This document shows, piece by piece, positions 32,768 to 42,808 of a stretch of DNA of 64,000 nt. Both the position numbers and the translations under genes were made by a program. The stretch lies in NCBI GenBank assembly GCA_002683195.1, contig NYSW01000063.1, forward strand, positions 27,036 through 91,035, read 5' to 3'. The DNA is from Phycisphaerae bacterium. GTDB lineage: Bacteria; Planctomycetota; Phycisphaerae; Phycisphaerales; SM1A02. Under the pieces are notes generated by a model that saw nothing but the letters and a program-made list of their open reading frames with translations, did no database searches and had not been told where the DNA came from. Numbering within the stretch: position 1 is the first letter of the stretch; each line of letters opens with the position of its first letter.

Positions 32768-34049
32768 AATGGGCGATCAGCCGGCGTCCTCGATCTCGGT
32801 CGGTGATGAGCTCCTGGCCGGAGAGTCTCTGGACACGCACGGCCGGACGATCGCCGCGGCCCTCGCGGATCATGGTCGGCGGGTGATTTCACACCAGGTG
32901 GTGGGCGATGACGTCGGCCGGATCGAGACGGCGATCCGCGATGCCATGACCCACAGTTCGCTGGTCATCGTCACCGGAGGGTTGGGACCGACCCTCGATG
33001 ACGTGACCCGGGAAGCACTCGCTGCGGCGGTCGACGAGCCGCTGGTGGAGGATGAGGAAGCCGTGCGAACGGTCGAAGCGTGGTTCGCGGGGAGGGCTCG
33101 CCCCATGCCGCCGACCAATCGACGGCAGGCCCTTCGGCCGGAATCCGGCTCCTGCCTCGAGAATCCGAATGGAACGGCTCCTGGTGTGCTTTGGGAACGG
33201 AACGGCGTGGTGGTGATGCTGCTGCCCGGCCCCCCGCGTGAGATGAACCCGATGCTGGACCTCACCCTGCGGCGGATCCTGCCTTCCGCGCGTCCCCGTC
33301 CGGCCATCGTGGTCCGAGCCCACGGGATCGGCGAATCGGATGCCGCGGCCAGAATTCAATCCCTGATGGATCGCAAGGTCGAACTGCCGGTCGCCACCAC
33401 GGTGTCGGACTCGATTCTCGCGGCACGAATCCGGGGACGGAACGCCGGCGATGCCGCCACGGTCGAGGCGTTGGCGACGGACGTCGAACAGGCGTGGGGC
33501 CCCTACGTCTTCGGACGTGATCCGGTATCCCTCGAGTCGGCACTCGGGCGGGATCTGGTTGCTTGCCAGGCGACGCTCGCGACGGCCGAGAGTTGCACCG
33601 GTGGGGGGCTCGGTGCGGCGATCACCGCGGTGTCCGGATCGAGCGACTGGTACCTCGGTGGATACGTGACCTATTCGAATCTCCGCAAGATCCGGGACCT
33701 CGGGGTCGAGGCGGAGACGATCGAACGTGATGGCGCGGTGAGCGAAACGGTGGCAAAGGCGATGGCCGAAGGAACCCGCGCCAGAACCGGGGCGTCGATC
33801 GCGGTCAGCACCACCGGGATCGCCGGGCCCGGGGGGGGGTCGCGGGAAAAACCGGTGGGCACCGTATGGATCGGCATCGCGGATTCATCGGGGGTGGAGG
33901 CCCGCCGGTTCCAATTGCCGGGCGATCGGCAGGTGGTTCGCCGACGGACGATGCTCGCGGCGATGCAGTTGTTGCGGTTCCGTCTGCAGGGGATCGTCGC
34001 ACCGTTGCTGTGGGAGGAGACCTCCAGCCGCACGGACGCGGAAGGATGA
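32760..34049 (+). CDS. cinA: CinA-type competence/damage-inducible protein (NMN amidase family)
   Basis: The 429-residue protein has both usual parts: an N-terminal MoCF-like domain (VGDELLAGESLDTHGRTIAAAL, VTGGLGPTLDDVTREAL, LLPGPPREM) and a C-terminal CinA domain (TAESCTGGGLGAAITAVSGSSDWYLGGYVTYSNLRK, STTGIAGPGGGSREKPVGTVWIGIA). CinA proteins deamidate nicotinamide mononucleotide and recycle pyridine nucleotides. The start overlaps pyk by eight bases, and the stop shares ATGA with folK, so it is translationally coupled on both sides. Confidence 0.93.
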   Translation: MAEMGDQPASSISVGDELLAGESLDTHGRTIAAALADHGRRVISHQVVGDDVGRIETAIRDAMTHSSLVIVTGGLGPTLDDVTREALAAAVDEPLVEDEEAVRTVEAWFAGRARPMPPTNRRQALRPESGSCLENPNGTAPGVLWERNGVVVMLLPGPPREMNPMLDLTLRRILPSARPRPAIVVRAHGIGESDAAARIQSLMDRKVELPVATTVSDSILAARIRGRNAGDAATVEALATDVEQAWGPYVFGRDPVSLESALGRDLVACQATLATAESCTGGGLGAAITAVSGSSDWYLGGYVTYSNLRKIRDLGVEAETIERDGAVSETVAKAMAEGTRARTGASIAVSTTGIAGPGGGSREKPVGTVWIGIADSSGVEARRFQLPGDRQVVRRRTMLAAMQLLRFRLQGIVAPLLWEETSSRTDAEG

Positions 34050-34558
34050 GTGCAAGCGGGTTCGCCATCGGTATCGGGTCGAATCTCGGGGATCGGGCCG
34101 GTCAGATCGATCGAGGTCTGGAATTGCTGGCCGGAACCCCCGGGGTGCGGTGGTGCCGTTCCGGACCGCGGATCCTGACCGAGCCGGTGCTCCCGGAGGG
34201 GATCGCTGGTGAACATCCGATCTATCTGAACACCGTGGCCATCGGTCGGACCATCCTCGGGCCGAGGTCGCTGCTGGCTCGGCTGCTGGCGATCGAGACG
34301 TCGATGGGTCGTCGGCGACGTGGAGGTTGCGATCCCAGAACCCTCGATCTGGACCTCCTGGTGCTCGAAGGCGTGTGCATCGCCGAATCGGGAATCGAGG
34401 TGCCCCATCCTCGATTGGAGGGCCGAAACTTCGTACTCGATCCCCTGAAGACCCTGTTGGACGATTGCCGGATCGATCCGAATTCGGAGATTCGCGAGAC
34501 GGCCGAAAGCCTCTCGGCCGTGATTCCAGGCATGAAAGAACGTTCTTCCCGCGAATGA
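34046..34558 (+). CDS. folK: HPPK, folate pathway pyrophosphokinase
   Basis: FolK transfers pyrophosphate from ATP to hydroxymethyl-dihydropterin in folate synthesis. The 170-residue protein has FAIGIGSNLGDR at the start, YLNTVAIGRTIL, ETSMGRRRRGGCDPRTLDLDLLVLEG (the HPPK signature with R and D residues), and VPHPRLEGRNFVLDPL. The ATG shares ATGA with the cinA stop. It ends the coupled run that starts at pyrF; a short gap of 26 bases precedes the next gene. Confidence 0.93.
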   Translation: MSASGFAIGIGSNLGDRAGQIDRGLELLAGTPGVRWCRSGPRILTEPVLPEGIAGEHPIYLNTVAIGRTILGPRSLLARLLAIETSMGRRRRGGCDPRTLDLDLLVLEGVCIAESGIEVPHPRLEGRNFVLDPLKTLLDDCRIDPNSEIRETAESLSAVIPGMKERSSRE

Positions 34559-34584
34559 AACCCGTGGCGCTTTGGGGGAGTACC

Positions 34585-35937
34585 ATGTCTCGTTCCATCA
34601 TGAATCCGTCGAACCCAGTTGGAAATCAATCGATGCGTATCTTCCGTACCGTGCTCGCGACGAGCCTCCTTGTGTTCTCGAGTTCCACCGCCCTCGCTCA
34701 GGCCGGCAAGGAAACGGCGAAGGCTGTGGTCGCTCCTGGTTCCGTCTCCGACTTCACCGCGGCGGATCAGTCCCCCGAAGCGATCAAGAACGGACTCCTC
34801 GCCCTGGAGAAGACCCGCCAGGCCTACCGGGCCGCACCGGCGATGACGGAGTCGATCGAGATCTCGGTCATCGCTCCGAATGGCAAGCAGACCATGAAGG
34901 TCGTCTCCGCCTATCAGATGGATCGATTCCAGATCGAGGTGGTCGGTCAGATCGACATCACCGGGATTGGAAACGACATCTTCATGTCGATGCCCACGGT
35001 CTCCCCGGACCGTTACATGAGCGGAACGGTCGAAAACGGCCAGGTGATCGCGGCGATCACCGACCTCACCGAGGGTGGCGGACTTCCCGATCCGGCGGTT
35101 CCGTTCCGGCTCGGTGAGGCGGAACTCAAGATCGAAGAGATTCCGGCCCTGCTCTCGCTCGGTTCGATGCAGAACGTCAGCCTCAAGGGCTTTCGTACCA
35201 CGGGGTCCATGAGCCAGATTCTCATCAAGGGAGATGGTGGTTCCGGCGTGGTCACCTTGAACGCGAAGAACGGTCTCGTGGCCCGCATGGACCTCGAGCT
35301 GATTCCCCCCGGGATGCCGGCGGAGATGAAGATGGGTCTTCAGCTGGTCATTGATTCCAAAGTCATGAAGAGTCTTCCCAAGGACATCGCCTTCGTCACC
35401 GAAGGCAAGACCAAGGTGGATGACGTGAACTCGCTGCTTCCCGAGCAGCCGGGACTCCCCCAGGGTGGGCTCAAGGTCGGCCAGGTCGCGCCGAACTTCG
35501 ATCTGATGACCCTGAGTGGTGAGAAGGTCTCGCTGGCCTCGCTCGCGGGGAAGGTCGTGTTGCTCGACTTCTGGGCCACCTGGTGCGGTCCCTGCCGGGC
35601 CGCGATGCCGGCGATGAACGAGTTGGCGATCTGGGCGAAGTCGCAGGGCGACTCGATCAAGATGTTCGCCGTGAACGTGGGCGAGACCAAGGAGAAGGCA
35701 AGCGGCTACTGGGACGCACAGAAGTTCGTCTTCCCGTGTCTCCTGGATACTCAGAACGTCGCGGCCCTCGCCTACGGAGCGTCATCGATCCCCCTGACCG
35801 TGATCATCGCTCCGGACGGAACGGTCGCGGAGGTCGAGGTGGGGCTGAACTTCAATCCCCAGGACAAGGCCGGAGTCGAAAAGCATCTCGAGCTCATGAA
35901 GAAGCTCCTGACCGGTCTCGTGGCCGGCAAGGGCTGA
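34585..35937 (+). CDS. Secreted thioredoxin-like (TlpA) fusion protein 1
   Basis: The 450-residue protein has a signal peptide (hydrophobic core FRTVLATSLLVFSSSTALAQA), a beta-rich middle domain of LolA or DUF2092 type (about 45-290), and a C-terminal TlpA/AhpC-type thioredoxin domain with catalytic FWATWCGPCRAAMPAM. Such proteins act in the periplasm as reductases of disulfides or cytochrome maturation partners. The ATG at 34585 has GGGGGAG 4 bases upstream; an alternative ATG at 34633 (GGAA, 9 bases) would give a shorter signal sequence. It is followed by a perfect terminator at 35971. Confidence 0.85.
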   Translation: MSRSIMNPSNPVGNQSMRIFRTVLATSLLVFSSSTALAQAGKETAKAVVAPGSVSDFTAADQSPEAIKNGLLALEKTRQAYRAAPAMTESIEISVIAPNGKQTMKVVSAYQMDRFQIEVVGQIDITGIGNDIFMSMPTVSPDRYMSGTVENGQVIAAITDLTEGGGLPDPAVPFRLGEAELKIEEIPALLSLGSMQNVSLKGFRTTGSMSQILIKGDGGSGVVTLNAKNGLVARMDLELIPPGMPAEMKMGLQLVIDSKVMKSLPKDIAFVTEGKTKVDDVNSLLPEQPGLPQGGLKVGQVAPNFDLMTLSGEKVSLASLAGKVVLLDFWATWCGPCRAAMPAMNELAIWAKSQGDSIKMFAVNVGETKEKASGYWDAQKFVFPCLLDTQNVAALAYGASSIPLTVIIAPDGTVAEVEVGLNFNPQDKAGVEKHLELMKKLLTGLVAGKG

Positions 35938-35970
35938 ATTCTCGCCATCGAGATTCCAGATGATCGAATC

Positions 35971-36001
35971 ACCGCCGCCCTGCCTGGGGCGGCGGTTTTT
36001 T
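35971..36001 (+). terminator. Rho-independent terminator of the pyrF-to-TlpA run
   Basis: Stem ACCGCCGCCC/GGGCGGCGGT with a short loop, then TTTTTT. This is a textbook intrinsic terminator. Confidence 0.93.
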
Positions 36002-36116
36002 CATTGGACTGCCGTCGAAGGGGGTCGAGACCGATCAGGGCCCTATGATTCGAGGGAAGCCGCCCCACGGGCCGGTGAACCAGACTGGTGATCGCCTTTC
36101 GAAGAGGAGCCTGTGC

Positions 36117-37430
36117 ATGAATCAATTCCCCGGTCCCCCCGTCCGGCTTCTCCTGGTTCTGGCGATGGTGATGGCAGGTACCGCGTCGTTTGCGAACGCC
36201 CAGATGCGGGAGGCGAATCCCGAGTCGAGCGACGCGCTGGCCAAATTGGTGCAGGCCGTCCGGTCCGCGCCTCGGATGGCGGTCGAGGAGGTCGTGGTCA
36301 CCACCCGTCAAGGTGAACTCGAGGAAGCGGCGCCACCGCGGCGACTTCGTTGGACCCTGATCCCCGAACAGGGACTGCGAACATCCTTCGACGGCTTCGA
36401 TATTCGACTCGCCAATGGACGGCTGCAGGCCATTCATGAGTCGCGTGACGATCTCGTGATCGATCAGGACGACAAGGGGTCGCCCTACTACGCCTTGTTC
36501 TCGCAGTTCCGCGATCTTCCCTGGCCCGGCCTCGCGTTGGCGATCGGAGAGGTGGAGCCCGAAGACTGTGCGATGCAGATGAACACTCGGGCCCCCTGGC
36601 TGCAGCCGACGGGGCTTGCTTCGCGACCGGCCGACGAGAAGGGGAAGATCTCCGCCCGGCGTCGAATCGAACTGAGCAGCGACATCGAGGACATGTGGAT
36701 CGACGTCGACGAAAAGACCGGCCTGCCGGTTGAAGCCGAGGTCACGATTCACGGGGGTCGTTTCGTGGAAGAGGGTACGGAACTGATCTTCCGTTACACC
36801 TGGAAGTTCGAGCCCGTCGCGGATCCGAAAAAAGCCCTCGACCTGCCGACGCAGGGCCGGGAACAAGTGGACATGGTCAGCGCGTTGGTTCGACGAGAAC
36901 CGCCTCGAGGTGGAGGTGCCGGCGAGGGGGGGCTGCAGCCGGGTCGGACCGCACCCACCTTCGACCTTCACGGCCTCGAGGAGGAGAAGATCGTCCTTGA
37001 GGGCCTGCGGGGACGTGTGGTGGTACTTGATTTCTGGGCCACCTGGTGTGGACCCTGCCGGGCAGCACTGCCAAGGCTGGCGGAGTTGGGCCTGTGGGCC
37101 GAGGACAAAGGTATTCCGCTCGAGGTCATCGCGGTCAACACCAGCGAGCAGACCCGCACGCTGGAGCCCCGGCGGCGGCGGATCCGCGAGTTCTTGACGG
37201 AATCCAAGCTGGATCTCGATGGACTTCGGGTGGCTCTGGATCTCGATGGTCGGATTGCCGGGGCCTACGGGGTTCAGGGGCTCCCGACCACGGTGATCGT
37301 GGATGCCGATGGACGGGTGGTCTCGGTCAAGGTCGGATTCGGCCCCGGGGCGGAAGAACGCCTGCGAGAAGACCTTTTGGATCTCTTTGAAGGAGGAGAA
37401 CGGGGCGGCGAGGGCGACGACGTCTCCTGA
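36117..37430 (+). CDS. Secreted thioredoxin-like (TlpA) fusion protein 2
   Basis: The 437-residue protein has the same build as the preceding one: signal peptide (VRLLLVLAMVMAGTASFANAQ), a beta-rich middle domain, and a C-terminal thioredoxin domain with FWATWCGPCRAALPRLAELG and GLPTTVIVDADG. The sequence differs clearly from the gene at 34585, so it looks like an old duplication. The ATG has GAGGAG 7 bases upstream. It begins after a terminator, so it has its own promoter. Likely a periplasmic thiol-disulfide protein. Confidence 0.87.
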   Translation: MNQFPGPPVRLLLVLAMVMAGTASFANAQMREANPESSDALAKLVQAVRSAPRMAVEEVVVTTRQGELEEAAPPRRLRWTLIPEQGLRTSFDGFDIRLANGRLQAIHESRDDLVIDQDDKGSPYYALFSQFRDLPWPGLALAIGEVEPEDCAMQMNTRAPWLQPTGLASRPADEKGKISARRRIELSSDIEDMWIDVDEKTGLPVEAEVTIHGGRFVEEGTELIFRYTWKFEPVADPKKALDLPTQGREQVDMVSALVRREPPRGGGAGEGGLQPGRTAPTFDLHGLEEEKIVLEGLRGRVVVLDFWATWCGPCRAALPRLAELGLWAEDKGIPLEVIAVNTSEQTRTLEPRRRRIREFLTESKLDLDGLRVALDLDGRIAGAYGVQGLPTTVIVDADGRVVSVKVGFGPGAEERLREDLLDLFEGGERGGEGDDVS

Positions 37431-37436
37431 CCGCGG

Positions 37437-37442
37437 TACCAT
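37437..37442 (+). promoter_or_regulatory. -10 element of leaderless type (response regulator)
   Basis: TACCAT ends 7 bases before the ATG at 37450. Confidence 0.55.
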
Positions 37443-37449
37443 CGTCCCC

Positions 37450-37929
37450 ATGAGCGACACCCCTCCTGAACTCGCCGAAGACTCCTTGGACGTTGATGCT
37501 TCGCTTCCCGAGGCTCTGGTGCTGCTGGTCGATGACAACCAGCAGAATCTGGAACTCATCCTCGCCTATCTCGATGGCATCGGTTGTCGAACCGTCACCG
37601 CGACCGACGGCATCGAGGCCATGAAAGCCATCGAAGCGGAACAACCGGATCTCGTGTTGCTCGATGTCATGATGCCGAGGATGTCGGGCTTCGAAGTCTG
37701 CCAGAAGATCAAGTCCGATCCTTCGACCCGGGACATCGCGGTCATCATGGTCACCGCACTCAACGAGGTCCCCGATTACGAGCGGGCGGTCGAGAGCGGT
37801 ACCGATGATTTTCTTTCCAAGCCGGTGAACAAGCTCGAACTTCTCACCCGGGTGAAGAGCCTCCTTCGGGTGCGACTGCTGCGGAAGAAACTGGACACAC
37901 TGCTCGCCGACGGAAAACGTGGCGACTGA
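37450..37929 (+). CDS. Single-domain response regulator
   Basis: The 159-residue protein is a receiver domain: acidic pocket VDDN, phosphoacceptor Asp in LVLLDVMMPRMSG, Thr in IMVTAL, and Lys in FLSKPVN. There is no output domain; only a short charged helix follows. It therefore works by protein-protein contact, as CheY- or PleD-N-type proteins do. No histidine kinase gene is in the window. It is a separate transcript, judged from the hexamer upstream and the strong hairpin at 37956. Confidence 0.92.
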   Translation: MSDTPPELAEDSLDVDASLPEALVLLVDDNQQNLELILAYLDGIGCRTVTATDGIEAMKAIEAEQPDLVLLDVMMPRMSGFEVCQKIKSDPSTRDIAVIMVTALNEVPDYERAVESGTDDFLSKPVNKLELLTRVKSLLRVRLLRKKLDTLLADGKRGD

Positions 37930-37955
37930 AGCATGATTCCATCTCCGGATGCGAA

Positions 37956-37989
37956 ACGCCCCCCGCGACCGGTTGGTCGCGGGGGGCGT
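37956..37989. terminator. Strong bidirectional terminator
   Basis: A perfect 15-base stem with a GGTT loop. It lies between the response regulator gene and the convergent 66-residue protein gene. Confidence 0.85.
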
Positions 37990-38025
37990 CTCGTTCCTTC
38001 TCTCTGGACTGCGGTGGAGCCTTCC

Positions 38026-38226
38026 TCAGCTCGCCGTGCGGGCGATCAGGGCCGGACTGTCACCGGGACGACTCCAACGGCTGCTGCCGCCTCTGGGCTC
38101 GCTGCCATGCAGCAGGTGGTCCAGGTATCGCTGGAGGCTGGCCGTATCGAACTGATTGAGCCAATCGCGGCCGGCGGTGTGGTTGTACTCGCGGATGGAC
38201 TTGATGAGGTGGTCCTTGGCGGGCAT
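38026..38226 (-). CDS. Small conserved-looking protein of 66 residues
   Basis: It starts MPAKDHLIKSIREYNHTAGRD, followed by WLNQFDTASLQRYLDHLL, a compact helical stretch with a tail rich in Ser, Arg and Gly. GGAG lies 8 bases before the ATG. I recall similar short proteins in planctomycetes but cannot name a family. The rest of the frame upstream of 38226 has no start support. It is convergent with the response regulator and precedes the shared hairpin. Confidence 0.65.
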   Translation of the reverse strand: MPAKDHLIKSIREYNHTAGRDWLNQFDTASLQRYLDHLLHGSEPRGGSSRWSRPGDSPALIARTAS

Positions 38227-38510
38227 GGCGAGGCTCCAGGGTTCGACTTCGGGGAGGGGAGAGGCGTCGTCGGTGTTCCGTGTCGGTACGGAATGCAACC
38301 GTCGACGCCAAGGTTGTCGGAACGACGGGTGACCGAGGTCAAACCGATAATCTCGCCTTGCACGATGATCGGGGTTTCTTATGGGACTAGGAGCCCCGGT
38401 TGTGGCACGATGCAGGGGGTGCACCCGCGCGGACCACAACCACTGGTGGTCGAGGTGGCGCGAAGTTTTTTTGGGTTTCACGTCCGGGTCGGGAGGCGGA
38501 CGTTGGGAAT

Positions 38511-38861
38511 TCAGTCTTCCCGGTCGCGGAAGGACAGCTTGGCTCGTCCCACGTCCTCGTGCAGATCGAAGACTCGGTTGAGTGCTGTGATCTGCAGAAC
38601 CTGCGCGACCGCGCCCCGGACTCCGGCGATTTTCACGGTGCCGCCTTTCTCTCGAAGGCGACTGTGCACCCGAAGCAGGGCCGACAGTCCCGCGCTGGAA
38701 ACGATCTCCAGCTCGCCGCAGTCGATGATCATCCGGTGGGCGCCGCCTTTGACCAGCACCGTCACTTCTTCAAGGAATCGATCGGCATTTCGATTGTCGA
38801 TACCGCCTTCAGCTCGAAGGACATGGATGTCGCCGTCGACCTCGACCGTGAAGAGTTGCAT
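38511..38861 (-). CDS. STAS-domain anti-sigma factor antagonist
   Basis: The 116-residue STAS protein has IIDCGELEIVSSAGLSALLRVHSRLREKGGTVKIAGV, with the conserved serine of SSAGLS as the likely phosphorylation site. Such proteins bind anti-sigma kinases when dephosphorylated. The start follows kdsD after 4 bases, so they are cotranscribed. No partner kinase or sigma factor is adjacent; the sigma-like gene at 44619 is six kilobases away. Confidence 0.87.
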   Translation of the reverse strand: MQLFTVEVDGDIHVLRAEGGIDNRNADRFLEEVTVLVKGGAHRMIIDCGELEIVSSAGLSALLRVHSRLREKGGTVKIAGVRGAVAQVLQITALNRVFDLHEDVGRAKLSFRDRED

Positions 38862-38865
38862 GTGG

Positions 38866-39903
<1,038 letters not shown>

Positions 39904-39909
39904 GGCCGG

Positions 39910-39915
39910 ATTGTA
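39910..39915 (-). promoter_or_regulatory. -10 element of leaderless type (kdsD)
   Basis: TACAAT on the minus strand ends 6 bases before the kdsD ATG. Confidence 0.6.
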
Positions 39916-39951
39916 CTCGCGGCCGGCCATCGACTTCTCGGCCTGGCGGAC

Positions 39952-39980
39952 GCGACCTCGGAGCGGCACCCCGATATCAT
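39952..39980 (+). promoter_or_regulatory. Promoter of scpA, leaderless type
   Basis: TATCAT (39975-39980) ends 6 bases before the ATG. GCGACC at 39952-39957, 17 bases upstream, could be a weak -35. Confidence 0.6.
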
Positions 39981-39986
39981 GCCCGG

Positions 39987-40868
39987 ATGACCTTCCAGGA
40001 TGACTACACGGTCCGTCTCGGCACCTTTGAAGGGCCGCTGGACCTGCTGCTCTACCTGATTCGGCGGGCGGAAGTCGATATTCACGACATTCCCATCGTC
40101 GAACTGACCGACCAGTATCTGGATGCGATCGCTCATCTCGATCGTGAGGAATCACTGGACATCGACGCTGCGGGCGAGTTCCTCGTGCTGGCCGCCACCT
40201 TGGTCGAGTTGAAATCACGCACCCTTGCGCCCCGCAAGGAAGGCGATGAGGACGATGCTGCGGACGGTGAGTCCGAGGAAGCCACGGATCCGCGTCAGGA
40301 TCTTGTCCGGCAGCTGCTGGCGTATCAGCGATACCGTTCGGCCGCCGGTGACCTCGAAGATCGTCGCGAAGCATTCGCTTCGCGTTGGCCGGTGCGGATT
40401 CGCATCGGTGAGGCTGAGCACGACGACCCACCCGAGGCACCCGCGCTGGAATTGGATGATGTCCACGCAGGAGATCTCTTCGCCGCGTTCGAACGGATCA
40501 TGGCGGCGATCGATCCCAGCCGGCTGGGTGAACACGCCGTCGAGTACGACGACACGCCGATCACCCTCCATCAGGAGGATCTGATGGACCGTCTCAGCCG
40601 CAGCGATGGAGGTCGCATCGGGCTCCGGGAGGCCTTCGAGGGGCGTACTCGCGGCGCGATGATCGGGCTGTTCCTCGCCCTGCTCGAACTGGCGCGACAG
40701 CGTCGCATCGTCTTTCATCAGGACGACATGGGGGAGATCGATCTGGAAGTCAATCAGGACGGTGACGAGGCGGCGTTGGCGGAGGCGGAGGATGACGCTG
40801 CGATGAAGGCGGAGATCGAAACGCCGACGGCGAACGAAGACGGTCCCGGGTCCGACGCGTCGGGCTAG
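39987..40868 (+). CDS. scpA: Segregation and condensation protein A
   Basis: ScpA is the kleisin subunit of the SMC-ScpA-ScpB complex. The 293-residue protein has the N-terminal pattern YTVRLGTFEGPLDLLLYLIRRAEVDIHDIPIVELTDQYL and FLVLAATLVELKSRTLAPR, an acidic middle, and a C-terminal winged-helix region (GAMIGLFLALLELARQRRIVFHQDD). The usual neighbour scpB is not in the window. The stop overlaps the recQ stop (CTAG), so transcripts from both sides converge. Confidence 0.95.
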   Translation: MTFQDDYTVRLGTFEGPLDLLLYLIRRAEVDIHDIPIVELTDQYLDAIAHLDREESLDIDAAGEFLVLAATLVELKSRTLAPRKEGDEDDAADGESEEATDPRQDLVRQLLAYQRYRSAAGDLEDRREAFASRWPVRIRIGEAEHDDPPEAPALELDDVHAGDLFAAFERIMAAIDPSRLGEHAVEYDDTPITLHQEDLMDRLSRSDGGRIGLREAFEGRTRGAMIGLFLALLELARQRRIVFHQDDMGEIDLEVNQDGDEAALAEAEDDAAMKAEIETPTANEDGPGSDASG

Positions 40869-42808
40869 ATCGTACGATCTCGGCCGCCACCGTGGTTGCG
40901 ATCCCACGCATCCAGCACTTCCAGCAGCGTTGGACCGTACTCGCTCAACTTTCGTCGGCCGAGACCGCGGATGCCGGCCATGGTCTCGACGCTCGAGGGT
41001 CGGATTCGAGCCAGATCCCGAAGCACGGCATCGGTGGCGATGACGTAGGCGGGTTTGGCCTTGGCGGTCGCGAGTTCTCTTCGTCGGGCCCGAAGTTCTT
41101 CGAAGAGTTCCCGGTCGACCCCGGAGAAGTCCGCGGCGTCGCGTCCGGTGACCGACGGTTGAACTCGTGAGGCCCGACCTCGGGCCGGCTTGGCGAGTTC
41201 GACTTCCCGCTCTCCCCGGAGCACCGGGACACCGTCGGTGGCGAGGGTCAGGACCGGTCGGTCTCCGCCGGTCCGCACGAGGCAGCCCAGGGCGGTGAGC
41301 TGACCGATCAGATCGGTCACCTGGGACTTCGTCAGGTCGCTCAGGATTCCGAAGGTGGAGAGTCCGCTGTGGTCCATCGAGCGGATTCGCTCGGTGTTGC
41401 CACCAACCAGGATGTCCGCAAGATGTCCGGCTCCGAACTGTTGCCCGAGCGTGCCGAGGCGAGCCACGCAGGAGAGGATCTTGCGGGCGACGGTGGTGGC
41501 ATCCTCGAGCCGTTCGATTTCCCCGAGGCAGGCGTCGCAGGCGCCGCATCCGCCTTCTTCAGCGTCCGATCCGTTCCATTCATGCCCGAAATATTCGACC
41601 ACGGCTCGGTGCCGGCATCCGAGGCCTCGGCACCAGGCCGAAGTCTCTGCCAGAAGATCGAGCTGAGCTCGGGTGTTTCGGGCGACCAGGGTCGGATCCC
41701 CGCCGTCCGCGATCGCATCCTCGGCCGAGCGTTCGATCAGGCTTTGCCATCTGGCGGCGTCCGATGCCGCGTGCAGGAGTACGCATTCCGCGGACAGGCC
41801 GTCTCGCCCCGCTCGCCCCGCTTCCTGCTGGTAGTGCTCGAGTGACTTCGGCATGTTGGCGTGGATCACGCATCGAACATCACTGCGGTCGATGCCCATG
41901 CCGAAGGCGACGGTGGCGACCACCACCGGGAGGCGATCGGCCTGGAACTTCTCGTGCACGGATGCCCGCTTCGCCGCGGGCAGGCCGGCGTGATAGCAGG
42001 CGGCCTGAATGCCTCGGTCGACCAGTCGTTTGGCGATTCGTTCGGTTTCGGCTCGCGTCTGGACGTAGATGATGGAGGCGTCCCCGGGATGGCCCTTGAG
42101 CACTTCGAGGATCTGGCTGATGGCATCGGTTCTCGGTTTCACCCGATAGATCAGGTTTGGCCGATCGACCGATCCCACGACTCGGGCGGGATCCTCGAGT
42201 CGGAGCTGATCGACGATGTCGTCGCGGACCCGAGGCGTCGCGGTCGCGGTGCAGGCGAGCATCGGGACGTTCGGCATCTGGGCTCGAATGTCCGCGAGTC
42301 GTCGGTAGTCGGGACGGAAATCATGCCCCCACTGGCTGATGCAGTGGGCCTCGTCGATGGCGATGAGGCAGGGGTCCGCGTCGGCCAGGATCTCCAGAAT
42401 CGGTCCGAGGGCGAGGCGTTCGGGGGCGAGGTAGAGCACCGGGACCCGCCCGTGCACGAAATCCCGGAGAACCTGCCGATTTTCTTCTTCGCTGAGCAGG
42501 CCATGCAACGCGGCTGCCGGAACGCCGCTGGCTCGGAGGCTGTCGACCTGGTCCTTCATCAGGCTGACCAGCGGACTGAGCACGATCGCCGGTCGTTCGC
42601 GGACGAGGGGTGGGAGCTGGTAGCACACCGACTTGCCGCCACCCGTGGGGAGGACGAGGAGGGTGTCACGACCCTCGAGCACCGAGGTCACGGCCTGGCG
42701 TTGCATGGGACGCAGCGCATCGTGGCCCCAGAATTCGCGGAGGATGGAATCCGCCCGGTCGAGATCACCTTCCAATTCGGTCATCGATGATCCTGCCGGA
42801 TCGTTCAT
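40865..42808 (-). CDS. recQ: RecQ-family ATP-dependent DNA helicase
   Basis: The 647-residue protein unwinds DNA 3'-5' in repair. It has Walker A LPTGGGKSVCYQLP, DEAH in AIDEAHCISQWGHDFRPDYR, ATPRVRDDI, QEAGRAGRDGL, a zinc-binding region with CRGLGCRHR and CGACDAC, and an HRDC domain at the C-terminus (LFEELRARRRELATAKAKPAYVIA). It is a full-length RecQ. The start shares ATGA with the upstream dacB stop, and the stop overlaps scpA, so it is the last gene of a minus-strand pair. Confidence 0.95.
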   Translation of the reverse strand: MNDPAGSSMTELEGDLDRADSILREFWGHDALRPMQRQAVTSVLEGRDTLLVLPTGGGKSVCYQLPPLVRERPAIVLSPLVSLMKDQVDSLRASGVPAAALHGLLSEEENRQVLRDFVHGRVPVLYLAPERLALGPILEILADADPCLIAIDEAHCISQWGHDFRPDYRRLADIRAQMPNVPMLACTATATPRVRDDIVDQLRLEDPARVVGSVDRPNLIYRVKPRTDAISQILEVLKGHPGDASIIYVQTRAETERIAKRLVDRGIQAACYHAGLPAAKRASVHEKFQADRLPVVVATVAFGMGIDRSDVRCVIHANMPKSLEHYQQEAGRAGRDGLSAECVLLHAASDAARWQSLIERSAEDAIADGGDPTLVARNTRAQLDLLAETSAWCRGLGCRHRAVVEYFGHEWNGSDAEEGGCGACDACLGEIERLEDATTVARKILSCVARLGTLGQQFGAGHLADILVGGNTERIRSMDHSGLSTFGILSDLTKSQVTDLIGQLTALGCLVRTGGDRPVLTLATDGVPVLRGEREVELAKPARGRASRVQPSVTGRDAADFSGVDRELFEELRARRRELATAKAKPAYVIATDAVLRDLARIRPSSVETMAGIRGLGRRKLSEYGPTLLEVLDAWDRNHGGGRDRTI

